NCBI GenBank assembly: GCA_036505635.1
Contig: DASXTC010000021.1
Span: 124,001-188,000 of the forward strand
Direction of reading: 5' to 3'
Source of the DNA: DASXTC01 sp036505635
GTDB taxonomy: Bacteria; Acidobacteriota; Polarisedimenticolia; JACPZX01; DASXTC01
Length of the DNA stretch: 64,000 bases
Below, one piece after another: positions 16,817 through 24,309 of this stretch (the stretch's first letter is position 1; every line of letters starts with the position of its first letter). The position numbers were made by a program, and so were the translations under genes. Under the pieces are notes generated by a model. It saw only the letters and a program-made list of their open reading frames with translations, was not told where the DNA came from and ran no database searches.

Positions 16817-17188
16817 ATGTTCGACCATGTCAGCTTGAAGGTGAAGGATGGCGAGAGGAGCAGGAAGTTCTTCAAGGCAGCGCTCGGCCCGCTCGGCTAC
16901 AAGCTCCTGGAGGAGTACGACGGGGGCGGCGGATTCGGAACCGGTGAGACGCCCTCGCTCTGGATCGCTCAGGGGCAGCCGCACGCGCCCGGGGTGCACC
17001 TTGCGTTCGCCAGCCCCGACCGGGCATCGGTCGATGCCTTCCACGCCGCCGCGCTGAAGACCGGTGGCCGTGACAACGGCGCTCCGGGGATCCGCAAGAA
17101 CTACGGCCCTCACTACTACGCGGCGTTCGTCCTCGATCCGGATGGCAACAACATCGAGGCCGTCTTCAACCGCGCCGCTTCGCGGTAG
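16817..17188 (+). CDS. VOC (glyoxalase/bleomycin resistance-like) protein
   Basis: 123 residues with a single vicinal-oxygen-chelate unit: FDHVSLKVKDGERSRKFF at the start, GVHLAFASPDR in the middle, and the C-terminal YYAAFVLDPDGNNIEAVF with the metal-binding glutamate. An AGGAGGAGA ribosome site precedes the ATG. The family includes dioxygenases, lyases and resistance proteins; this small form is uncharacterised. It could be transcribed with the AraC gene, 96 bp upstream, or from a weak TTGACG/ATTAGC pair near 16717. Confidence 0.85.
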   Translation: MFDHVSLKVKDGERSRKFFKAALGPLGYKLLEEYDGGGGFGTGETPSLWIAQGQPHAPGVHLAFASPDRASVDAFHAAALKTGGRDNGAPGIRKNYGPHYYAAFVLDPDGNNIEAVFNRAASR

Positions 17189-17190
17189 GG

Positions 17191-18339
17191 TTACAGGATC
17201 GCTGGAGCGAACAGAAGCGCTCCGAGGAAGGCGGCCGCGGCCAGCAGGAGGCGCAGCCACCTCCGACCGGCGGCGGCGCGGGCCGTCTGCTCGATGCCTG
17301 AGCCCGCGAGGACGAGCGCGATCGGGATGAGCACGAGCCCCGGGACCGCCGGGAAGTCGAGGAGCGTCGAGGCGGCGTAGCCGGCGATCAAGAGGTAGAA
17401 GCAGAACGCCTCGCGCCAGCGCGCGAGCGACAACGCGAGCCCCGCGGCGGCTACCGGGACGAGCAGCCACCCGACCGGGTCGGCGACGAGGAGGATTGGG
17501 ACGGCCTCGCGGTAGCGGACGTCGTCTGCGATGACGGCCGGTCCGCCCCCGCCCGTCGTCAAAAGCACGAACTCGCCCGACGCGTGATAGTTGCGCGCCG
17601 CCATCGGCGCCAGCACGAGGCCGAGCCCCAAGGCAAATGTCGCGAGCCGGCCGGCGCTCTCCCTGGCGCGCCCGGGGGCCCTCTCGCCGCGCAGCCACGG
17701 ATCGAGGATCAGCCACAGCGCGATGATGGGGACGACCCGGATCATCGAGTCGCGCGCCGACGCGGCGAGCCCCAGGCAGAGCCCCGAGCTGGCGAGCAGC
17801 CCTCGCTGCGAGGCGTTGGCGGCGAAGATCTGGTAGAGCGCCGCCGCCGAGAGGAAGAACGCCAGGACCTCCGGAAGGATCGCGGCATCGAGAAAGAGGG
17901 AAGGCCCGTGCACGCAGGCCACCAGAGCGGCGATCAGTCCGGCGGCCGGGGAGAACGCCTGCCTTCCGATCCTGTAGACGAGGACGCACGTGGCCGCGCC
18001 CACGACGGCCTGCAGGAGCCTCGGCGCCATCAGCCCGGAGCCGAAGAGCCTGAAGCAGGCGGCCAGGAACCAGGCGTACAGCGGGCTCCATTCGTAGGCT
18101 CCGGCAGGGACCCATTGGCCCGCCGCGATCTTCGCGGCCCAGTCGCGGTACATCGCGGCGTCTCCCGGCAGGTCCTCCCACAGCCTCGACGTCTGGAGTT
18201 GTTTCAGGAAGGCCGCCCTCACCAGAAGCGCGATGAGGAAGGTCCCCCAGCCGATGGCACGGTGCCAGACTCCCAGCGGGCTCGGCGGCGTGTAAAGGAT
18301 GGGCGGCTCGGCGGCGTCCTCTCGGTCCTCCTGCCTCAT
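17191..18339 (-). CDS. GT39-like integral membrane glycosyltransferase
   Basis: 382 residues, about nine to ten hydrophobic helices. After the first helix comes a loop with GDAAMYRDWAAKIAAG and YEWSPLYAWFLA, the acidic first-loop motif of GT-C/PMT-type transferases that use polyprenyl-phosphate sugars. GLMAPRLLQAVVGAATC is shared almost word for word with the upstream gene, so the two are paralogues from a tandem duplication. The four-base overlap with that gene indicates one operon. The substrate is unknown. It faces the VOC gene tail to tail, with two bases between. Confidence 0.8.
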   Translation of the reverse strand: MRQEDREDAAEPPILYTPPSPLGVWHRAIGWGTFLIALLVRAAFLKQLQTSRLWEDLPGDAAMYRDWAAKIAAGQWVPAGAYEWSPLYAWFLAACFRLFGSGLMAPRLLQAVVGAATCVLVYRIGRQAFSPAAGLIAALVACVHGPSLFLDAAILPEVLAFFLSAAALYQIFAANASQRGLLASSGLCLGLAASARDSMIRVVPIIALWLILDPWLRGERAPGRARESAGRLATFALGLGLVLAPMAARNYHASGEFVLLTTGGGGPAVIADDVRYREAVPILLVADPVGWLLVPVAAAGLALSLARWREAFCFYLLIAGYAASTLLDFPAVPGLVLIPIALVLAGSGIEQTARAAAGRRWLRLLLAAAAFLGALLFAPAIL

Positions 18340-20246
18340 CTGCCCTCCAGGGAAGCGAGCGTCTGGCGGATCCAGTCCGCGCGCGGGTGAGCGGGGTTGA
18401 GACGCAGCACCTCATTGAGATGTCGAGACGCCTCGGGCGCGTCGGGCAGGTCCCGCAGGAGAATGAGCGCCGCTCCGTAGTGGGCGTCGGCCAGAAGGAC
18501 AGGGTCGATCCCGGCGCCGCCGGTCCGGGATCCGCGCAGCGCCTCCTCGACGGCTGCCAGCGCCTCGCGAGGGCGCCCGGCCTTGTGAAGCGTCTCGGCC
18601 AGACGCAGCGTCCTTGCGAAGAGATCCCGTCTAAGATCCGGGTCGGGCGAGACCTCCGCCCTCCTCAGGTGCTCGAGGGTCTCGTCGTCGATCGCTTCGC
18701 CGTTCGCGTCGCGGGCCAGCACGATCCCCCAGTGCGCCGAACCGATGACCCGAAGGCGCTGACCGCTCTCCGGTTCCGTGGGGTGCCCCTCGAGCAGCGA
18801 GAGGGTTCTCCGGAACTGGTCCTCCGCCTCCCGGGCCCGCCCCGCGTGCAGGTACATCTCCCCCAGGATCCCGTGGTTCTGCGCCTCGAAGGCCAGCTCG
18901 TTGCCCGGGTCGCGTCCGGCGAAGAGCGCCAGCGCCGCGACGGCGGCTCCCAACGCCCCGGCCCGGAGCCACGCGCTGTCTCGCACCGCCCGCGCTAGCT
19001 CCATCGCCCCGTGAGAGGCGAACAGCGTCATGAGCGGCACCATCGGCATCCGGTAGCGATCCTGGGTGAAGAAGAGGAGCGCCGACAGCAGGTAGCAACC
19101 CATCGTCGCGTGCAGCGGCAGCAGCTCGGCCCAGCGCCGGGCCGACAGGGCGAGCCCCGCCAGACCGAGCGGCGCGATCCAGCCGAAGCCGACCAAGGGC
19201 AGCCGAAGCAGCGGGAGGAATACGCGGAAGTTGTAATACGAGTAGTTGTCCGGTCTCTCGTAGGCCGTGAAGTAGGTCGACAGCTTGTCCCAGAGCAGGG
19301 CGAGGTACATGGCCGGGTGCCCCGTGATGAACCGCATCCCCTCGGCCCACCAGAAGGCATCCGACTCCTTGCGCGTGATGGCGCCGGGCGGACGCCCGAG
19401 CCTGCGCGCGGCCTCCGCCCTGAAGTCCTCGTGCTCGAAGAAGGGATCGGGACGGACGAAGGCGGGGGGCCGGTAATGGCCCGAGGCGTGCTCGTTGTTG
19501 CCCGTGTAGAAGACCTCGCCGCCGCCCGAGGTGATGAGGACGAAGTCGCCCGACAGGGTGTAGTTGCGCAGCGTGGCCGGCGCCACGGTGAGCGCGAAGC
19601 CGCCGAGCAGCGCCCCGGCGCACGCCAGACGCCTTCCCGCCGGCGCCCTGAAGGCGATCCACGCCAGTAGAAAGGGGATCGTGACGTTGATGTTCTCCTG
19701 CGCCAGCGCGGTCAGCCCAAGCAGGATCCCGCCGCACAGAAGCGCGCGCCATCGCGTCCCGCCCGACCAGTACAGGACGGCCGCCGTGGCCGTCGAGAGG
19801 GTCACGGTCAGGACCGTCTTCATGATCTGCGTCTCGTGAAAGAGCGCCGGCCCGTATGCCGCCAGCGCAAGCCCGGCGACGAGCCCCTCCACGCGGCCGA
19901 AGGCGCGCGCCCCGAGAAGCGCCACCAGCGCGCAGGTCCCCGCTCCCAGGAGCGCCTGCAGAAGGCGCGGCGCCATGAGGCCGTAGCCGAACAGCTTGAA
20001 GACGCCTCCCAGCGCGTAGGCATACAGAGGCGTCATCTCGTAGGTTCCCGAGCCGAGCACCTCTCCCTTGGAGATCCTCACCGCCCAGTCGTGGTAATAG
20101 AGCGGGTCGAGCCTCAGGTAGTCCCAGAGCCCCGAAGCGTGAAGCTGCCGGAGGATGACGAGCCGGAGAATCAGGGCCACCGCGAAGACGCCGGCCGGCA
20201 TGAGGACCCAGCCCGTTTCGCGGCGGGAATGGAGCGCCAAAGCCAT
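18336..20246 (-). CDS. GT39-like membrane glycosyltransferase with C-terminal TPR region
   Basis: 636 residues. Residues ~15-440 are a GT-C type membrane domain: an acidic loop (RLDPLYYHDWAVRISKG), a TYEMTPLYAYALGGVFKLFG segment, then about ten helices with a FFTQDRYRMPMVPL loop seen in PMT-like proteins. Residues ~460-636 are soluble helical repeats (NHGILGEMYLHAGRAREAEDQF, ADAHYGAALILL), TPR-like. The shorter paralogue downstream lacks this tail. Proteins of this build are often annotated as O-mannosyl- or ArnT-like transferases; the acceptor may be protein or lipid. It starts head to head with the sensor kinase gene, with 36 bp between. Confidence 0.82.
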   Translation of the reverse strand: MALALHSRRETGWVLMPAGVFAVALILRLVILRQLHASGLWDYLRLDPLYYHDWAVRISKGEVLGSGTYEMTPLYAYALGGVFKLFGYGLMAPRLLQALLGAGTCALVALLGARAFGRVEGLVAGLALAAYGPALFHETQIMKTVLTVTLSTATAAVLYWSGGTRWRALLCGGILLGLTALAQENINVTIPFLLAWIAFRAPAGRRLACAGALLGGFALTVAPATLRNYTLSGDFVLITSGGGEVFYTGNNEHASGHYRPPAFVRPDPFFEHEDFRAEAARRLGRPPGAITRKESDAFWWAEGMRFITGHPAMYLALLWDKLSTYFTAYERPDNYSYYNFRVFLPLLRLPLVGFGWIAPLGLAGLALSARRWAELLPLHATMGCYLLSALLFFTQDRYRMPMVPLMTLFASHGAMELARAVRDSAWLRAGALGAAVAALALFAGRDPGNELAFEAQNHGILGEMYLHAGRAREAEDQFRRTLSLLEGHPTEPESGQRLRVIGSAHWGIVLARDANGEAIDDETLEHLRRAEVSPDPDLRRDLFARTLRLAETLHKAGRPREALAAVEEALRGSRTGGAGIDPVLLADAHYGAALILLRDLPDAPEASRHLNEVLRLNPAHPRADWIRQTLASLEGR

Positions 20247-20282
20247 ACGACCGCGATGCTATCACATGGTACGATGGCCCCA

Positions 20283-22127
20283 ATGGCGTGCCTGGTCTTT
20301 TCGGACAACTCGGGGCGGCAGATCGTCTATTCGATCGACCGGGACCGCGTGTCGATCGGCCGCAGCAACGACAATGACATCGTGTCGCTCGACCTACGTG
20401 TGTCTCGCCATCACGCCAGCATCACGCGCTCGAGCGACGACGGCGCGTGCTCCATTCGTGACGAAGGAAGCTCGCTGGGCGTCTTCGTCAATCAAAAGCG
20501 GGTCACCGATTCGCCGCTGCGCGACGGCGACACCATCAGGATCGGAGACTCGATCTACTCGTTCGTCGACATCCCCGCCAGCCCCCTGGACAGCTACTCG
20601 GGGCTTGGCGGCCAGGCGCCCAGCGACGCCGGGCTGCGCGGCGGGGCGCTGGTGGCGGAGCTGCAGGAGGCGATCGGCTCGCTCCGGCACACGATCCACG
20701 ACGCGCATTCGGACCGCCGCATCCTGGACCAGTGCCTCTCGCTCGTGGACGCGCGCCTCGAGAGCCTCCGCCACCACCTCATCCGCATCGAGCGCGGGCG
20801 TCTGATGATGCAGACCCTCTACGAGGTCGGCAAGATCATCAACTCATCCTACGACCGCGCCAACCTGCTCGAGCTGGTCCTCGAGCTGGCGGTCAACGTG
20901 GTTCGCGCCGAGCGGGGCTTCCTCACCCTCTACGAACCCGGGTCGGGCGCCTTCACGAGGCGGGCCGCGATCAACATGGGCGAGGCGGCCCCGGCCACGC
21001 GGGACGTGGCGGACGCCGTCACGACGTTGACGGACGCCCCGGCAGAGTCCGCGCGCGCGCCCCTCCCGGCCGGCGGGCGCGGTTTCTCCACCGGGATCGC
21101 CCTGACGGTCGCGCGCACGGGCAAGCCTGTCGTCACCACCGACGCGCAGGCCGACGAGCGGTTCATGCAGATGAACAGCGTCGTCGATCTCAACATCCGG
21201 TCCGCGCTCTGCGTGCCGCTGGTGGATCGTTCCGGCGCGGTGATGGGCGTCCTCTACGTCGACACCCGGGCCTCGATCGTCATGTTCACCAGCGAGGACC
21301 AGGACTTCCTGATGGCGTTCGCCAACTACGCCTCGATCGCCATCGAGAACGCGGCGCTCTTCGCCGAGGCGGGAGCCAGGGCGCGCGTTGAGGAGGAGCT
21401 GCGCCAGGCGCGCAAGCTCGACGAGATGAAGTCGGATATGATCTCGATCGTCTCGCACGACGTCCGCACGCCGTTGACCTCGATCAAGTCGTACGCGGAG
21501 ATCCTGCACGACGATTTCGATTCGCTCGGCTCCGATCAGGTGAGGCACTTCCTCGACATCATCAACCGGGAGGCGGACCGCCTCTCCCGGCTCGTGACCA
21601 CATACCTCGACCTGCAGAAGATCGAGGCGGGCATGATGCGTCTGACGCTCGCGCCGATCGAGGTGCGCGAACTCATCGAGGAATCGCTCCAGACGTTCGT
21701 GGGGACCGCCCTGGACAAGGAGATCGCTCTGTCCAAACGGGTGGACCCGGGTCTTCCGGCCCTCCAGGGGGACCGGGACCGGCTGCTCCAGGTCCTCGCC
21801 AACCTGCTCTCCAACGCGCTGAAGTTCACCCCCAAGGGGGGCGCGGTCACGGTCGGCGCCTCGACGTCGACGCTGCCGGGCAGCGGCCGGGCGCTCGAGA
21901 TCACCGTGCGGGACACGGGCGAGGGGATCCCCCCCGACAAGCTGGACCATCTCTTCCGGCGCTTCGTGCAGATGGGCGAGGGGCGCACCGAGCAGAAGCG
22001 CGGCACGGGCCTCGGCCTGGTCTTCTCCAGGGAGATCGTGGAGCTGCACGGTGGCCGCGTCGGGGTGGCCAGCACACCCGGGGAGGGGACCACCTTCCAG
22101 GTGGTCCTGCCGGTGGACGGTCCCTGA
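20283..22127 (+). CDS. FHA-GAF sensor histidine kinase
   Basis: 614 residues. Residues ~1-95 are an FHA domain (SIGRSNDNDIVSLDL, SRHHASI) that reads phospho-threonine. A coiled helix follows (~120-180). GAF spans ~185-365 (ALCVPLVDRSGAVMGVLYVDT). HisKA has its phospho-acceptor at H392 in VSHDVRTPLTSIKSYAE, and the HATPase_c domain shows N-box NLLSNALKF, G1 DTGEGIPPD and G2 RGTGLGL. It has no membrane segment, so it is cytosolic. ATG 20283 begins the FHA strand; ATGs at 20256 and 20274 are alternatives. Having FHA in a histidine kinase suggests input from a Ser/Thr kinase. No partner response regulator is adjacent; the two receivers near 28 kb are the closest. Confidence 0.9.
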   Translation: MACLVFSDNSGRQIVYSIDRDRVSIGRSNDNDIVSLDLRVSRHHASITRSSDDGACSIRDEGSSLGVFVNQKRVTDSPLRDGDTIRIGDSIYSFVDIPASPLDSYSGLGGQAPSDAGLRGGALVAELQEAIGSLRHTIHDAHSDRRILDQCLSLVDARLESLRHHLIRIERGRLMMQTLYEVGKIINSSYDRANLLELVLELAVNVVRAERGFLTLYEPGSGAFTRRAAINMGEAAPATRDVADAVTTLTDAPAESARAPLPAGGRGFSTGIALTVARTGKPVVTTDAQADERFMQMNSVVDLNIRSALCVPLVDRSGAVMGVLYVDTRASIVMFTSEDQDFLMAFANYASIAIENAALFAEAGARARVEEELRQARKLDEMKSDMISIVSHDVRTPLTSIKSYAEILHDDFDSLGSDQVRHFLDIINREADRLSRLVTTYLDLQKIEAGMMRLTLAPIEVRELIEESLQTFVGTALDKEIALSKRVDPGLPALQGDRDRLLQVLANLLSNALKFTPKGGAVTVGASTSTLPGSGRALEITVRDTGEGIPPDKLDHLFRRFVQMGEGRTEQKRGTGLGLVFSREIVELHGGRVGVASTPGEGTTFQVVLPVDGP

Positions 22128-22172
22128 GACCGCGCTCGCGGCGCCTGTCGCGCTCCCGGCGGGGCCCTGGTC

Positions 22173-22201
22173 ATGACAGCGCCACCGGCATGAGTTATCA
22201 T
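22173..22201 (+). promoter_or_regulatory. predicted promoter for the CBS protein gene
   Basis: ATGACA at 22173-22178, a 17-base spacer and TATCAT at 22196-22201, about 38 bases before the ATG at 22240. Confidence 0.45.
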
Positions 22202-22239
22202 CGCGCCCCGGTCAGGCTGCCCGCCGGGGAGAGGAGCTC

Positions 22240-22653
22240 ATGAGGACCGTCGAAGAACTGATGACGCGAAAGCTGCTCACGATGGACGAGGACCAGACCC
22301 TCCGCGAGGCCATGGCCATGATGCAGAGACATCGCGTCAGGCACCTGCCCGTGATGAAGGGGGGCAGGCTCTCGGGGATCCTCACGGACCGCGACGTCAA
22401 ACGCGCCACGCCGTCTCTGCTTACCGGGGTCAGCCAGGAGGAGTTCGACCGGGTCCTCTCCGAGACCAGTGTTTCCCACGTGATGACGCGCAATCCCTAC
22501 ACCGTCACGCCGTCGACGAGCCTGAAGGACGCCGTCAAGATCCTGATCGACCGCAGGTTCAGCTCGCTTCCCGTCGTCGAGGCGAACAAGCTCGTCGGAA
22601 TTCTCACGATCACCGATCTCCTCCGCGCCCTCCACGAGACACTCGAGGACTGA
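22240..22653 (+). CDS. two-CBS-domain protein
   Basis: 137 residues, made only of two CBS repeats: VEELMTRKLLTMDEDQTLREAMAMM ... LSGILTDRDVKRA, and VSHVMTRNPYTVTPSTSLKDAVKIL ... LVGILTITDLL. CBS pairs bind adenosine nucleotides and act as energy or ligand sensors. No catalytic domain is fused. The ribosome site is GGGGAGAGGAG. Its stop overlaps the next start by one base (TGATG), so it is coupled to the methyltransferase gene. Confidence 0.92.
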   Translation: MRTVEELMTRKLLTMDEDQTLREAMAMMQRHRVRHLPVMKGGRLSGILTDRDVKRATPSLLTGVSQEEFDRVLSETSVSHVMTRNPYTVTPSTSLKDAVKILIDRRFSSLPVVEANKLVGILTITDLLRALHETLED

Positions 22654-24065
22654 TGGCCGTCCCGCTCAAGAGGGGCCAGACACCCGAGGTGCGCGTCGAG
22701 GATCTCGCCTTCGGCGGCAAGGGGGTGGGCCGCGTGGAAGGGTTCGTCGTGCTGGTGGACGGGGGGCTCCCGGGCGATCTCGTCAAGGTGCGCGTCGAGA
22801 AGGTGCGTGGCAACTACGCCGAGGGGCGTGCCGTCGAGCTGATCGAGCCTTCGCCGGACCGCGTGCCGGCGCGCTGCGAGCACTTCGGCGTCTGCGGCGG
22901 CTGCCGCTGGCAGAACCTCCCCTACGGGATCCAGCTCGACTACAAGCGCAGGCAGGTGGTGGAGGCGCTCCGCCGACTCGGCGGGATCCCCGACCCGCCC
23001 GTGGAGCCGACGCTGCCGTCCCCCGATGAGTACTTCTACCGGAACAAGATGGAGTTCTCCTTCGGCCGCAATGAGGGCGGCAATCTCACTCTCGGGCTGC
23101 ACCCGGCCGCCAGCTACACCGATGTCTTCGACCTGCGCCGATGCCACCTCGAGTCGGACCTGTCGAACGAGATCGTGGCCGAGGTCCGCCAGGAGTGCCG
23201 CCGCGCGGGGTTGCCCGCCTACGACGTGAGGCAGCACACGGGGTTCCTGCGCTATCTGACGGTGCGGGAGGGCAAGTTCAGCGGCGAGGTGATGGTCAAC
23301 GTCGTCACCGGCGACGGCGGCGCGCGCGACGCCGAGTGGTCGGCCGAGATGAAGGGGATGGCGGCGCGCATCGCAGCGGCGCACCCTCAGATCAAGTCGT
23401 TCCTCCGCAGCGTCAACGCGAGCCGCGCCACCGTGGCCTTCGGCCAGCGCGAAGAGGTGCTGTGGGGACAGGGGGCCATCCACGAGACCCTTCTGGAACG
23501 GACGTTCGAGATCACGGCCAACTCGTTCTTCCAGACCAACTCCAGGCAGGCCGTACGGCTCTACGGGTCCGTGCTCGAGACGGCCGGGCTGACGCGCGAG
23601 GACCGGGTTCTCGATCTCTACTCGGGCACCGGGGCGATCTCGATCCTGGCGGCGTCCCGGGCCGCGGAGGTGCGGGGGGTGGAATCGCTGGCCGAGTCGG
23701 TGCGCAACGCCGAGCGCAACGCGGCGCTCAACTCCGTCAGCAACGTCTATTTCATATGCGGGGAGGCGAAAAAGGCGCTGGCCGCGATGGCGGGCGACCG
23801 GCGTCCCCCGACCGTGGTGATCGTCAACCCACCGCGCGCGGGGCTCAACTCCGCCGTCATCCGCGGCGTGCTGAGGCTGCGGCCGCGACGCATCGTCTAC
23901 GTGTCGTGCAACCCCACCACCCTCGCGAGGGATCTCAAGGAGATCACGGAGCGCGACTACAAGCTGACCTCCGTGCGGCCCGTGGACATGTTCCCCCACA
24001 CCTGGCACATCGAGTGCGTGGCAGGCATCGACCTGACCGCCGCGCCCCCGGCGCCTTCCGGGTGA
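22653..24065 (+). CDS. rlmD: 23S rRNA (uracil-5)-methyltransferase, RlmD/RumA family
   Basis: 470 residues. An N-terminal TRAM domain (VEDLAFGGKGVGRVEGFVV) is followed by the iron-sulfur cysteines CEHFGVCGGC plus the cysteine in DLRRCHLES. The SAM domain has DLYSGTGAISILAA, the NPPRAGL motif and the catalytic nucleophile in YVSCNPTTLARDL. The family methylates U1939 or U747 of 23S rRNA, or U54 of tRNA; the presence of TRAM and the 4Fe-4S set supports an RlmD/RlmCD-type enzyme. The exact target base is not decidable from sequence. Confidence 0.92.
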   Translation: MAVPLKRGQTPEVRVEDLAFGGKGVGRVEGFVVLVDGGLPGDLVKVRVEKVRGNYAEGRAVELIEPSPDRVPARCEHFGVCGGCRWQNLPYGIQLDYKRRQVVEALRRLGGIPDPPVEPTLPSPDEYFYRNKMEFSFGRNEGGNLTLGLHPAASYTDVFDLRRCHLESDLSNEIVAEVRQECRRAGLPAYDVRQHTGFLRYLTVREGKFSGEVMVNVVTGDGGARDAEWSAEMKGMAARIAAAHPQIKSFLRSVNASRATVAFGQREEVLWGQGAIHETLLERTFEITANSFFQTNSRQAVRLYGSVLETAGLTREDRVLDLYSGTGAISILAASRAAEVRGVESLAESVRNAERNAALNSVSNVYFICGEAKKALAAMAGDRRPPTVVIVNPPRAGLNSAVIRGVLRLRPRRIVYVSCNPTTLARDLKEITERDYKLTSVRPVDMFPHTWHIECVAGIDLTAAPPAPSG

Positions 24066-24081
24066 GCCGGCCCATCGGGCT

Positions 24082-24111
24082 TTGACTCACCTTCCCCGCG
24101 TATGTTTAGAT
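24082..24111 (+). promoter_or_regulatory. predicted promoter for the zinc-ribbon gene, near-leaderless
   Basis: TTGACT at 24082-24087, 18 bases, then TTAGAT at 24106-24111. Transcription would begin about 24118, only a few bases before the ATG at 24121, leaving no room for a ribosome site. Confidence 0.55.
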
Positions 24112-24120
24112 CCTCCGCCT

Positions 24121-24309
24121 ATGCCGAACAGCAGCGGGACGTGGAAGACGGGCGAGAGGTGCATCCAGGCGGGCACCTACGAGTGCCTCAACTGCCGGCA
24201 CCTGGGAGCCACCACTCACATCACCGTCGAGCCCGGCACGATTTTCCCCTACTGCACCGTCTGTAACCTGAAGGACAACACCTACAAGCTCCTTCCCAGG
24301 AAGCGGTGA
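24121..24309 (+). CDS. small zinc-ribbon protein
   Basis: 62 residues with two CxxC knuckles, ECLNCRH and YCTVCNL, 22-24 residues apart, which should hold one zinc ion. The first residues (TGTWKTGE-like, KTGERCIQAGTYEC) resemble small uncharacterised zinc ribbons that are widespread in bacteria. The ATG at 24121 starts the conserved part; an upstream in-frame ATG at 24082 would lie inside the promoter. Its last codon overlaps the next gene (GTGA). Role unknown. Confidence 0.75.
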   Translation: MPNSSGTWKTGERCIQAGTYECLNCRHLGATTHITVEPGTIFPYCTVCNLKDNTYKLLPRKR

